NCBI RefSeq assembly: GCF_014696625.1
Contig: NZ_JACJQL010000022.1
Coordinates: forward strand, 1 to 64,000
Reading direction: 5' to 3'
DNA: 64,000 bases
From: Nostoc parmelioides FACHB-3921
GTDB taxonomy: Bacteria; Cyanobacteriota; Cyanobacteriia; Cyanobacteriales; Nostocaceae
Shown: positions 1-8,671 of the stretch, one piece after another
How the letters are laid out: every line of letters begins with the position of its first letter
How positions within the stretch are numbered: the first letter of the stretch is position 1
Made by a program: the position numbers and the translations under genes
Notes under the pieces: generated by a model
What the model saw: only the letters and a program-made list of their open reading frames with translations
What the model was told of the DNA's origin: nothing
The model's database searches: none

Positions 1-732
1 TGGTGTTGAGGAATTTACTTAATGACGAGGCAGGGGGCAGGGGGAGCAGGGGGCAGGGGGCAGGGGGCAGGGGAAGCAGGGGAAGCAGAGGAGGCAGGGG
101 GAGAACTGACTGCAAAATTTTTGCCCAATCCCCAATCCCCAATCCCTGTCCCTCGCTCAATTTTAGAGCGAATGGTGCAAAGTAGCGATCGCCAACTCAA
201 TCTGATTAACTCTTTATTAGAAGCTCATATTGGTGAGGTGCAGGGTTTGAGCTTGCAATGTCAGCCTGTACAATTACAGATGGTGGTAGAAGCGGCGATC
301 GCAGATTTAGAACCCATGTTGGTAGATAATCAAGCCACTTTGATCAATTTAGTCACCGCAGATTTACCATTAGTAAATGCCGATCCTACGCAAGTATGGC
401 GAGTGTTTTCTAACTTCATCGTCAATGCCATCAAGCATAATCCCCCTGGATTACACCTAACAATCAATGCTATTCCCCAAGATGACAAAATTTTCTGCAC
501 TGTCAATGATAACGGTGTAGGCATCAGTCAACAACAAAGCGATCGGTTATTTGACCTTTATTTTCGGGGTGGTAGTATTCGTAATTCCTTGGGTTTGGGC
601 TTGGGTTTATACCTATGTAAGCAAATCATCACTGCTCACGGCGGTGAAATTGGGGTAAAAAGTGGTTTAGAGAAAGGGGCTACATTCTGGTTTACGTTGC
701 CCGTCACATCAAATCAGGTTAACCAATTATAG
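1..732 (+). pseudogene. Sensor histidine kinase, 3' part, disrupted by repeat insertion
   Basis: From about base 157 the plus strand encodes the second half of a two-component histidine kinase: a DHp helix (ERMVQSSDRQLNLINSLLEA), then a HATPase_c domain with N box (FSNFIVNAIKHN), G1 (NDNGVGIS) and G2 (SLGLGLGLYLCKQI) and a C-terminal TFWFTLPV strand. The phospho-acceptor H box should lie upstream, beyond the left edge. Frame 3 at the very start (VLRNLLND) looks like the expected preceding helix, but bases 28-150 are a G-rich repeat. All three frames entering from the left stop before reaching the kinase frame: TGA at 7, TAA at 20 and TAG at 183. An ATG at 22 opens the kinase frame but gives a nonsense Gly/Ala-rich leader without an H box. 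Loss of the intact kinase is likely. The upstream half is not visible. The end overlaps the convergent gene by 6 bp. Confidence 0.65.
28..150 (+). repeat. G-rich dispersed repeat, copy 1
   Basis: Purine-rich tract of GCAGGGG/GAGGCA units followed by an ordinary-looking core that starts GAACTGACTGCAAAATTTTT and then CCCAATC repeats. Bases 76-132 are identical over 57 nt to the reverse complement of 21818-21874. A related G-rich tract sits at about 61087-61134. The copy interrupts a histidine kinase reading frame. Confidence 0.8.
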
Positions 733-2115
733 TTTCTGCCCAGCATAGATTGAGCGCACTTCACCATTACGCCGAACTATAGCTTCACCATTATTGACAT
801 CAACTAAAGTCCAACCGCTAGCACCAATAGTTTCACCAATGCTGACACGTCGGCTAGTGCCATTAACTTGAAATAAGGCAACAGATTTATTTCCCAACTC
901 TAATAAGCCTTCTAAGGTGTGGATAGGGGTTGGTGCTGGTGCATTGACGGTGAGTGATGCCACAGGTACAGCTTCTCCACCAGTGTTAGGCTGTTTCGGG
1001 AGACTCGTACCGAATGGAACGACAGGCAAGTTTGGGAGTAATTTAGGTGCTGGTTGGATGTTAATTGGTGCGTTACGTACAGCTACTGGCTTGAGTTCCG
1101 AACGCACAGCCGAGGCTAACATATTCACGCTTGCAGGTTTGCCTGCTGGTTGCACTTGAGTTAAGGTATTTTTCACTATGTTAGGTTGACCCGTAGCCGA
1201 ATTATTCGCAACCGGTGGTAAAGGTGAGCCAGGAATAACTGGCGGTGCATAGCGCATCGGTAAGGGTGCTTGATAAACAGGTATGTAAATGCGCTCAACA
1301 ACGTTAGAACGGCTAGCGGCTGGTGATGTATTATTGGCGGTGAGGGGGGATGGTAGATTACCTGGTGGCGGTTGACTGTTGTTGAAAGCTGAGGTTGTGG
1401 GATTATAAGTCATCCTGCTGCCAACTGCCGAACTAGCTGGTTGCCGATTTTGGATATCTGATTTATCGATAACTGCCAGCGCTCCTAGCATATAGTTAGC
1501 TAGCTCTCCCTGCACATCTGGCTGAGGAAGTAGTTGTGCTTGTGGTACATAAATATTTGGCTGGGTGAGTTTGGAAGTGAGTAGAACCAACACACCCGAT
1601 TGCAATATATATAGTACACCCGCGATCGCCACACCAAGGGTTGTCCCCACAATCAGCATTTTGCCCAAAGTTAGTTGAGTTTGCTGACGGATTTTCGTCA
1701 TCTGTTTGACAGATTGAGACTCAACTACAACCTTCCCTCCCTGTCTACTAATGACGGAAGATACACTCTGTACACCTCGATTGAGTGAGTTGGGTAAAAC
1801 AATTTGCGGCACATCTAGGGTCTGCAAATGTTCATATTCTAAAGTTTGGTGATGAGAAGGGTTGCTGGAACTATGGAACCAATCACTGGCGGCAGTTTCA
1901 TTCATCCTACTGACTGGAGATGCTTGGCATATTTGTCTACCTCTTGTGTTAGTCAGGTGAGGCAAGTTCACATCAAGAATCTCGTCGATATCAGCAAAAA
2001 GTTCATCCATCAAGCCATCAGCATAAAATTCTATCGACCAAGGCTCGTTAACGATCAGGTCTTCTGACGGTTCTGGAATAATGAGATGGGTGCTAACTTC
2101 TTGTAACATAAGCAT
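727..2115 (-). CDS. Membrane-anchored proline-rich protein with GspC/PilP-like C-terminus
   Basis: Protein of unknown function, 462 aa from the chosen start. The frame is open to a TTG at 2148, but that leader has no Shine-Dalgarno sequence; ATGs at 2115 and 2109 (MLMLQEV) are more natural starts. It has an acidic N-terminal region, a single transmembrane segment (MLIVGTTLGVAIAGVLYIL) about a third of the way in, a long Pro/Asn/Ala-rich linker, and a compact C-terminal domain (ALFQVNGTSRRVSIGETIGA ... VRRNGEVRSIYAGQKL). That C-terminal fold resembles the periplasmic domains of type II secretion GspC or type IV pilus PilP proteins. This is an inference from pattern, not a match I could verify. 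The layout suggests a cytoplasmic N-terminus and a periplasmic C-terminal domain on a flexible stalk. It is convergent with the broken kinase, overlapping its stop. Confidence 0.8.
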   Translation of the reverse strand: MLMLQEVSTHLIIPEPSEDLIVNEPWSIEFYADGLMDELFADIDEILDVNLPHLTNTRGRQICQASPVSRMNETAASDWFHSSSNPSHHQTLEYEHLQTLDVPQIVLPNSLNRGVQSVSSVISRQGGKVVVESQSVKQMTKIRQQTQLTLGKMLIVGTTLGVAIAGVLYILQSGVLVLLTSKLTQPNIYVPQAQLLPQPDVQGELANYMLGALAVIDKSDIQNRQPASSAVGSRMTYNPTTSAFNNSQPPPGNLPSPLTANNTSPAASRSNVVERIYIPVYQAPLPMRYAPPVIPGSPLPPVANNSATGQPNIVKNTLTQVQPAGKPASVNMLASAVRSELKPVAVRNAPINIQPAPKLLPNLPVVPFGTSLPKQPNTGGEAVPVASLTVNAPAPTPIHTLEGLLELGNKSVALFQVNGTSRRVSIGETIGASGWTLVDVNNGEAIVRRNGEVRSIYAGQKL

Positions 2116-2189
2116 TTTAGGGTAGTAGCTGCCAGGATGGGGCAACACCGCCCCTACTGCCTGGGAATCAGGATTTTTAAAATATGTGA

Positions 2190-2324
2190 GGACTTAAGCA
2201 ATGAGACTCTTGGTTCTGGTGGGGTGTAAGGGTATGAAGATGTAAAAACTTTGAATCACTATACCCCTATACCCCTGCACCCCTTTTCCAAATCGTTGAT
2301 TTTTGTTCTCATGCGAAAACCCTA
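2190..2324. repeat. Degenerate MITE-like element, copy A
   Basis: Intergenic copy related to the elements at 5431-5542 and 8274-8445. The left end GGACTTAAGCAATGAGAC and right end TCTCATGCGAAAACCCTA are decayed versions of the family's inverted ends. The middle holds STRR heptamers of the type GGGGTGTAAGGGTAT on both strands. Confidence 0.5.
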
Positions 2325-2439
2325 TTTGTATTAAATCCAACGCAAAAGCGGGGATCAGTTGATGATGCCAGTTCTGGATTCTTGTCATCTATCATACCCA
2401 TCCCTCCCTCTACTATACTCACCCTTGATGAAGATGAAG

Positions 2440-4362
2440 TTAAGGTAAAGCGGCTAATCCTGTCTGGTGCTTGGTTTGACGCAATTCTAAATAAATTAAT
2501 AAGGCGTTGATATCGGCTGGATTGACTCCACCGATTCGGGCTGCTTGACCAATAGTCAAGGGTTTGACCTTATTCAGTTTTTCCCGCGCTTCTTTGGAGA
2601 GGGTTTCCACAGTTGTGTAATCCAAATCCTTTGGTAGTTGGCGCTGTGCTTGACGGGCAATCTGTTCGATTTGGCTTTGTTGCCTGGCGAGATAGCCAGA
2701 GTATTTGATGTCAATTTCTGCCCCTTCTCTTTCGGCTGGGGTAAGTTCGGGGTTTCCTAAGCCATATCTATCGAGGTCTACATAATGGAAGCCTGGGCGA
2801 CGCAGTAAGTCAGCCAAGGTGATTGAACCTTTAATGGCTTGTTGGGTATTAGAGGCGATCGCTTTGCCTACTTCATCATTTTCTTTTACTCTGGTAGCAT
2901 ACAGCCGTTCTTTCTCACCTGTAATCTGCTCCTGTTTACGGGTAAACATTTGCCAACGACGGTCATCTATTAAGCCTATTTCCCTTCCTAAAGGAGTTAG
3001 GCGCTGGTCAGAGTTATCAGAACGTAGCAGCAACCGATATTCGGAACGACTGGTAAGCATCCGGTAAGGTTCGCGGAGGTCTTTTGTACACAAGTCATCA
3101 ACTAAAGTTCCTAAGTAACTTTGCTCACGAGGAAAAACTATCATTTCCTCATTTCGGACAAACCGCGCCGCATTAATTCCGGCTACAATCCCTTGGGCTG
3201 CGGCTTCTTCATAACCAGTTGTACCATTCACCTGTCCCGCACAAAACAAGCCAGCAACTTTCTTCGTCATCAGTGTGGGGTAACACTGAGTTGCGGGTAA
3301 GTAGTCATATTCCACAGCATAAGCTGGACGTAACATAACGCAATTTTCCAACCCAGGGAGACTACGTAGCATCTGTAGTTGCAAATTTTCGGGCAACCCT
3401 GTAGAAAACCCTTGGATATATAATTCAGGAATATCCCGTCCCTCTGGCTCAATAAAGATTTGATGACTTTCTTTATCCACAAAGCGGACAATCTTATCTT
3501 CAATACTGGGGCAATAACGGGGGCCTTTGGCTTCTACCCAACCACCATACACAGGCGATAGGTGCAAGTTTTCTCGAATCAGGCGATGGGTTTCGGGGGT
3601 AGTGCGAGTCATGTGACAAGGTAGCTGTTCCCGTTCTACCCACACATCTGGGTCAAAACTAAACCAACGCACTTCCGCATCCCCTGGCTGGAGTTGCATC
3701 TTACTGTAATCTACTGACCGCTTATCTACCCGTGCGGGTGTACCAGTTTTCAACCTACCAGTTTCAAATCCCAAACGATTCAGGGTTTGGGTTAATCCCT
3801 CAGCCGCAAACTCTCCAGCACGTCCGGCTGGCATGGATTTGTTACCTACCCAAATTTTCCCCCCCAGAAATGTACCTGTGGTTAAAATTACGGCTTTACA
3901 CTGGAAAGCTACACCAAAGTAAGTTTCCACACCTATGACTTCATCATTAGCACCCAGTACCAAGTCCGTCACCATACTCTCGCGGATGCTCAAGTTCTCT
4001 TGATTTTCCACAATATTTTTCATGATAGCCGCATATTCCCGCTTGTCAGTTTGGGCGCGTAATGCCCACACCGCAGGCCCTCGTGAAGAGTTGAGGATGC
4101 GCTTTTGTAGATATGTGCGGTCTGCCATCTTGCCAATTTCCCCGCCCAAAGCATCTACCTCATGGGTCAACTGGGATTTGGCAGGGCCACCCACAGCCGG
4201 GTTACAGGGTTGCCAAGCAATTTTATCCAAATTGAGCGTCAGTAACAAGGTACGACAGCCGAGACGAGCAGTAGCGAGGGCCGCTTCGCAACCGGAGTGA
4301 CCTGCACCGACGACAATGACATCAAAAGCGTCTTGAAATTCCACTGAATTGTGCATGGTCAT
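2440..4362 (-). CDS. mnmG: tRNA uridine-5-carboxymethylaminomethyl enzyme MnmG (GidA)
   Basis: FAD-dependent enzyme that, with MnmE, installs the carboxymethylaminomethyl group on U34 of several tRNAs, using methylene-tetrahydrofolate and NADH. The 640-aa length is normal for the family. The N-terminus has the Rossmann FAD motif DVIVVGAGHSGCEAALA, followed by the family signatures CNPAVGGPAKSQL, GTFLGGKIWVG and RFVDKESHQIF. The FAD-contacting segment GLFCAGQVNGTTGYEEAAAQ lies in the middle. The helical C-terminal domain that binds MnmE and tRNA is present (LLRRPGFHYVDL ... IGGVNPADINALLIYLE). ATGs at 4362 and 4356 are both possible starts. The gene is monocistronic as far as I can see and divergent from the VanY-like gene. 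Confidence 0.97.
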   Translation of the reverse strand: MTMHNSVEFQDAFDVIVVGAGHSGCEAALATARLGCRTLLLTLNLDKIAWQPCNPAVGGPAKSQLTHEVDALGGEIGKMADRTYLQKRILNSSRGPAVWALRAQTDKREYAAIMKNIVENQENLSIRESMVTDLVLGANDEVIGVETYFGVAFQCKAVILTTGTFLGGKIWVGNKSMPAGRAGEFAAEGLTQTLNRLGFETGRLKTGTPARVDKRSVDYSKMQLQPGDAEVRWFSFDPDVWVEREQLPCHMTRTTPETHRLIRENLHLSPVYGGWVEAKGPRYCPSIEDKIVRFVDKESHQIFIEPEGRDIPELYIQGFSTGLPENLQLQMLRSLPGLENCVMLRPAYAVEYDYLPATQCYPTLMTKKVAGLFCAGQVNGTTGYEEAAAQGIVAGINAARFVRNEEMIVFPREQSYLGTLVDDLCTKDLREPYRMLTSRSEYRLLLRSDNSDQRLTPLGREIGLIDDRRWQMFTRKQEQITGEKERLYATRVKENDEVGKAIASNTQQAIKGSITLADLLRRPGFHYVDLDRYGLGNPELTPAEREGAEIDIKYSGYLARQQSQIEQIARQAQRQLPKDLDYTTVETLSKEAREKLNKVKPLTIGQAARIGGVNPADINALLIYLELRQTKHQTGLAALP

Positions 4363-4587
4363 ACGTACAGGATTAACAAGCTGAGATTTATCCCTGATTC
4401 TAACCTAATCTAGCCCGTGATTTTAAGTAGGCTAACCTTCGACAGCAAACTGCATCGAGTTCATGATGCTATTTGATTTTTAAAATATATCTAGGGTGGG
4501 CAATGGCTAGCATATCATTCGCATAAATGAATTTTGCTATAAATATAATTATGTAATTTCTTATATTTATTTAGCATTGGTAATTTT

Positions 4588-5430
4588 ATGAGGCGATTTA
4601 TTAAGAAGTTGAAATTTATTCTTATTACAGTTTTCATGGTTATTACACTAGTTGCCAGTAATGAAATTAATTATTCCAAAATCGCCCAAGAAAACCAAAT
4701 ATTAAATGCCTGTACAATCAATAATACCGTAGCTTGTTTGGAGATATATCAAAAACCGATATTACCAACACCCTTTCCTAATAATCCGCAAACTGAACAA
4801 GAACGTTTTTTGTCTGCGATCGCTACTAATTTACCAGAAATTCCCCAACCCAATAGCTATGAATATATATTGCTTCGTGCCTACGGTGCAGCTTTTGTAG
4901 ACCCAGATCCAACAGTTAAATTTCCTTCTAAGGTAGTTTTTAACAACGAGCAGGAGACGGAAATATTTCAAACTAATTTAACGATGGATAAAATCATAGG
5001 CACTAACAATTGTTACTTACAACAATCAGCAGCATTAGCTTTAAATAAAGCACGTTCTCAACAAAATATTCCTCTCAAATCTGGCTATGGTGCTAGTGAT
5101 TGTACTCGTAACTACGCCACAAATTTAAGATTCTGGAGAAAATATGCTAACAAAAATACTTTAGATAAAGTCAGGGAAGGCAAAGAAACAGCAATTCTTG
5201 GTGTAGTTGCACCACCAGGAGCATCACAGCATCTTTGGGGTTTGGCAATTGATTTACGAGTATCTAATACTAAACAAAGACAAGCTCTTTATGATAATGG
5301 TTGGTTTCAAACTGTAGAAAATGACATACCACACTGGACTTATCTTGGTGTTAATGCAGATAATCTGGCAAGCTTGGGTTTAAAAAATAAAGTTGTTAGA
5401 GGAATTAGCTATTGGTTGACACCAATTTAA
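4588..5430 (+). CDS. VanY-like D-alanyl-D-alanine carboxypeptidase (peptidase M15B)
   Basis: Probable zinc peptidase acting on peptidoglycan stem peptides in the periplasm. The 280-aa product begins with a basic stretch and one hydrophobic segment (FILITVFMVITLVA), an anchor or signal peptide. The zinc motif SxHxxGxAxD is seen as SQHLWGLAIDLRV, with the second ligand region as DIPHWTYLG. In most family members the base before the last His is Glu (ExxH); here the corresponding position appears to be Asp, which may lower activity or be a tolerated variant. The preceding region (NCYLQQSAALALNKARSQ, YGASDCTRNYATNLRFW) fits the M15 substrate-binding part. The start ATG at 4588 leads directly into the signal. 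A MITE-like repeat begins right at the stop codon. Confidence 0.85.
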   Translation: MRRFIKKLKFILITVFMVITLVASNEINYSKIAQENQILNACTINNTVACLEIYQKPILPTPFPNNPQTEQERFLSAIATNLPEIPQPNSYEYILLRAYGAAFVDPDPTVKFPSKVVFNNEQETEIFQTNLTMDKIIGTNNCYLQQSAALALNKARSQQNIPLKSGYGASDCTRNYATNLRFWRKYANKNTLDKVREGKETAILGVVAPPGASQHLWGLAIDLRVSNTKQRQALYDNGWFQTVENDIPHWTYLGVNADNLASLGLKNKVVRGISYWLTPI

Positions 5431-5542
5431 TTGGACTTATGCACCTGGATTTTCTGTTGAGACTGGGGGTAGGGGTATAGGGGTGTAAGGGTATGGGGGT
5501 ATAGGGGTGTAGGGGTTTCAAAGATTTATGCGTCAGTCCTAT
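5431..5542. repeat. MITE-like element, copy B
   Basis: Starts TTGGACTTATGCA directly after the preceding stop codon and ends TATGCGTCAGTCCTA. The two ends are imperfect inverted repeats of each other. The inside is a purine-rich run of GGGGTATAGGGGTGTA-type heptamers. The same ends bound the copy at 8274-8445. Confidence 0.7.
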
Positions 5543-5582
5543 TTAATTAGGATTAGAACTTACAAATGTAATGGTTTGTAAA

Positions 5583-5675
5583 TTAACGGCTACGACTAAA
5601 AAACACCGCCGCCAGCACAATTAAACCCAAAAGCGCCAAAGGAACACCCAGATTAGGTAAATCAGATAAACTCAT
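5583..5675 (-). CDS. Possible 30-aa single-helix membrane protein
   Basis: A short ATG-started frame encodes a 30-residue peptide beginning MSLSDLPNLGVP, followed by one hydrophobic helix (LALLGLIVLAAVFF) and a basic tail SRSR. This is the typical build of small cyanobacterial thylakoid or membrane-complex subunits. I could not match it to any known Psb, Psa, Pet or Ndh small subunit from memory. No convincing Shine-Dalgarno sequence precedes it. It is divergent from the polyferredoxin gene. It may be a real small gene or chance. Confidence 0.35.
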   Translation of the reverse strand: MSLSDLPNLGVPLALLGLIVLAAVFFSRSR

Positions 5676-5738
5676 CAGATAGCTATTTTTAGGGATAATT
5701 TCTTTTATACAGCAAGCAGCCTGCACGGAGAACCCAGG

Positions 5739-8264
5739 ATGACATCTCCAAACACAGTTATATGGCTACGAGAACGGACAACTTTAGGTATTCTCTCATC
5801 GATGGTGTTGGATGCGATCGCCCAAACTTTGGAAGAGCAAGTTGTACCAGCCAATAGTACTCTAGTTTCAGAAGCTACTCACCCAGAAGCACTGTATATT
5901 GTCCAAGATGGTCAACTAGAAAGCGAAACTACTAATCAAAATAGTTCTGCTTTAGCTCGTGGGTTTCTACCAGGAGCGGTCATCAATCTGCAAGAATTAC
6001 TCTTGGATGAATTAACACCATGTAAAATTGTCACCTTAACAGAATCTCATGTGTGGGTCATACCTACGGCTAAATTTCGGGACTTAATTAGCCAATACCC
6101 GGAGATTAATCAGGCTTTTTCTCGACAATTGGCGCAGGAATTAGCCCAGGTGACATCTGCGTTAACCTATGAGCAAGAACGTTCTGTAGCGTTGCGTCCC
6201 TATTTAGTCACCAAAGCGCAACGGGGAATTGTGGGTACGAGTCGCTACGCTGTGCGTCTGCGAGAGCAAATTCGCGGTGCGGCTACTGACCGCAAATCTG
6301 TAGAAATCTTTGGCGAACCAGGTTTAGAAAAAGATAATATCGCTACTCTAATTCACTTTAGTTCCCCCAAGCGACGGGAACCAATTATTAAAATCAATTG
6401 TGGGATTTTGCAGACAAGCGGTGCAGATTTATTTGGTCGCGCAGGCGGTAAACCTGGACTGTTGGAGTGGTTGGGGGAAGGTAGTTTAATTCTCAACAAT
6501 ATCCAAGAATTACCTCCAGAGTTATTACAACCTGTAGCGCAGTTACTGCAAACAAATACATATACTCCCGTTTCTCGACCAGGAGAACCAGCTGCTACAC
6601 CCCGTACCAGTAAAGCCCGGATTCTACTTGTGTCGGAAAAAACCGAGTCTAAGATTGAGCGTTGTGTGGGACATATTATTAAAGTACCACCGCTACGGGT
6701 AAGGAAAGCTGATATTAAAGCCCAGGTAGAATATTACACTAGTTTGTATGTGCGATCGCGTGGACTGAAGAAACCCCACATAACCCCAGAAGCTTTACGC
6801 CGCCTACAATCTTATGATTTCCCAGGTAATCTCAAGGAGTTAAAAAACCTTGTAGAAAGGGCAATTGTGCAAGCAGGGGAACGCAGGGAATTAACCGAAG
6901 AAATATTCTGGGCGGCGGAACCGAAGAAAAAACAATTCCGGGTCAATCTTTTAAATCTTTATCCAGGGTTGCGGCGATTTTTACGCAGTTCTTGGTGGCC
7001 TGACAAGATTAACTATGGTTTTACGGTTGTAGCGTTTGCATTTATTGTAGGCGTTTTGTTTCTCGGCCCGCAAACACGCGATCGCAATTTTGCTTTAAAT
7101 TTATTTTGGGCTTGGTGGTGGCCTCTCATCCTCTTGATTTTTCCTTTTTTCGGGCGTGTGTGGTGTGCTGTCTGTCCCTTCATGATTTACGGGGAAATCA
7201 CCCAAAAACTATCTCTGTGGCTATTCCCCCGCCAACTCAAGCGCTGGCCGCGAGAACAAGCAGAAAAATGGGGCGGATGGTTTCTATTTGGTTTATTTAC
7301 CTTAATTTTCCTGTGGGAAGAACTTTGGCATTTAGAAAATACAGCCTATCTTTCCGCTTGTTTACTATTATTAATTACCTCTGGGGCTATGATTTTTTCT
7401 GCCCTGTTTGAGCGACGTTTTTGGTGTCGCTATCTTTGCCCCATTGGGGGAATGAATGGTTTGTTTGCTAAACTTTCCATGACTGAACTCAGAGCGCAGC
7501 AAGGTATTTGTTCTGCTACCTGTACTACCTATCAATGTTATAAAGGTGGCCCCGAAAAAGGCGAAGGGATGGAAACAGATGGTTGTCCTTTATATTCTCA
7601 TCCAGCCCAGTTGGAAGATAACCGAGATTGTGTACTGTGTATGACTTGTCTCAAAGCTTGTCCCCATCGTTCTGTAGAATTTAACTTACGTCCCCCTGGC
7701 ATTGAACTTTGGACAACTCATGTACCCCGCAATTATGAAGTAGCTTTGTTATTTTTGCTGTTAGGGGGAATATATATCCATCGTTTACCAGAGTTGTTGG
7801 ATCGGCTAGGTTTACAAATAGATTTGACTCGATTTTGGCTACATTTAGGGATATCAATCATAGCATTATTAATGCCATCTGCTATTATTTTATCCAGCTA
7901 CTGGTTAATTAAAATCTTCAATACTCGCCGTAAACCTCGACGCTTGATTGAACTTGCTTATGGTTATTTGCCATTAGTTTTAGGAGGAAACTTTGCTCAC
8001 TATCTACGTTTAGGTTTAGGTGAAAGTGGCAAGATTATCCCCGTTACTTTTGCCACATTTGGTCTGAGTGGTGAGCAATTACCAATATTAGTAGCACACC
8101 CAGCCGTGATTGCCTTTTTACAAGGTGCAACTCTCATTTTTGCCGTGCTGTTGACGATAGTATTGACGCAAAAAATCGCCCGACAACCATTGACAACCTT
8201 AATTTGGCAACACCTCACAGCTATGATTTTGGGTATAAGTATGTGGACAATTATTGTTCTTTAG
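5739..8264 (+). CDS. cNMP-binding / degenerate sigma54-type AAA / membrane polyferredoxin fusion
   Basis: 841-aa protein with three parts. Residues about 1-150 form a cyclic-nucleotide-binding-type domain (ALYIVQDGQLESE, PGAVINLQELLLDE). Residues about 160-395 resemble the AAA domain of NtrC-type activators, including the LFGRAGG segment, the R-rich sensor part (VPPLRVRKADI) and YDFPGNLKELKNLVERAIV. However, Walker A is altered (GEPGLEKDN, around residue 190), the Walker B acids are replaced (SLILNNIQELP), and the GAFTGA loop is absent, so sigma54 activation or ATP hydrolysis is unlikely. From about 400 on there are several membrane helices with NapH/NosR-like CxxCP motifs (CAVCPF, CRYLCPIGG) and ferredoxin motifs (CSATCTTYQC, CVLCMTCLKACP, near residue 631). 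No DNA-binding domain is seen. It probably links a ligand or redox signal to membrane electron transfer; the partner is unknown. Confidence 0.85.
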   Translation: MTSPNTVIWLRERTTLGILSSMVLDAIAQTLEEQVVPANSTLVSEATHPEALYIVQDGQLESETTNQNSSALARGFLPGAVINLQELLLDELTPCKIVTLTESHVWVIPTAKFRDLISQYPEINQAFSRQLAQELAQVTSALTYEQERSVALRPYLVTKAQRGIVGTSRYAVRLREQIRGAATDRKSVEIFGEPGLEKDNIATLIHFSSPKRREPIIKINCGILQTSGADLFGRAGGKPGLLEWLGEGSLILNNIQELPPELLQPVAQLLQTNTYTPVSRPGEPAATPRTSKARILLVSEKTESKIERCVGHIIKVPPLRVRKADIKAQVEYYTSLYVRSRGLKKPHITPEALRRLQSYDFPGNLKELKNLVERAIVQAGERRELTEEIFWAAEPKKKQFRVNLLNLYPGLRRFLRSSWWPDKINYGFTVVAFAFIVGVLFLGPQTRDRNFALNLFWAWWWPLILLIFPFFGRVWCAVCPFMIYGEITQKLSLWLFPRQLKRWPREQAEKWGGWFLFGLFTLIFLWEELWHLENTAYLSACLLLLITSGAMIFSALFERRFWCRYLCPIGGMNGLFAKLSMTELRAQQGICSATCTTYQCYKGGPEKGEGMETDGCPLYSHPAQLEDNRDCVLCMTCLKACPHRSVEFNLRPPGIELWTTHVPRNYEVALLFLLLGGIYIHRLPELLDRLGLQIDLTRFWLHLGISIIALLMPSAIILSSYWLIKIFNTRRKPRRLIELAYGYLPLVLGGNFAHYLRLGLGESGKIIPVTFATFGLSGEQLPILVAHPAVIAFLQGATLIFAVLLTIVLTQKIARQPLTTLIWQHLTAMILGISMWTIIVL

Positions 8265-8273
8265 GTTTTGTTA

Positions 8274-8445
8274 TTAGGACTGACGCAAACAGGTTATCCG
8301 TTGAGGACGGGTGTAAGGGTTTCAAGCATTTATTTTGAACTTTGAATTTTGTAGCTTTAGCTTCCCGTAGGGTATTTTGAATTGATTCATACCCCTACAC
8401 TCTTGTCCAAAACCTTGATATTTCGTTTTCATGCGTAAGTCCTAA
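8274..8445. repeat. MITE-like element, copy C, with terminal inverted repeats
   Basis: Begins TTAGGACTGACGCA and ends TGCGTAAGTCCTAA, which are near-perfect inverted ends, 172 bp in all, with no open frame. It contains GGGTGTAAGGGTTTCAAGCA and, on the other strand, a tract with GTTTTGGACAAGAGTGTAGG that recurs near 18640. It lies 9 bp after the polyferredoxin gene. Confidence 0.75.
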
Positions 8446-8671
8446 CTATGATCTGATGAGGGAGGGAGCAGAGGGAAAATATCTGACTCAGTACCGACTA
8501 TACGCCCTACCAGCACTAACATCACTGATTACTCAGTAATCATTGTTAGTCAATATCTAGTTGATGGGAATAATAACTAAGTATGTATGCAATTTGTGAG
8601 GCTTTTCATCAGCGAATTGCGACTTAAGGCTAGAGAAGTAAACACAAGTTTGCATTATGAGGTATGTATAA

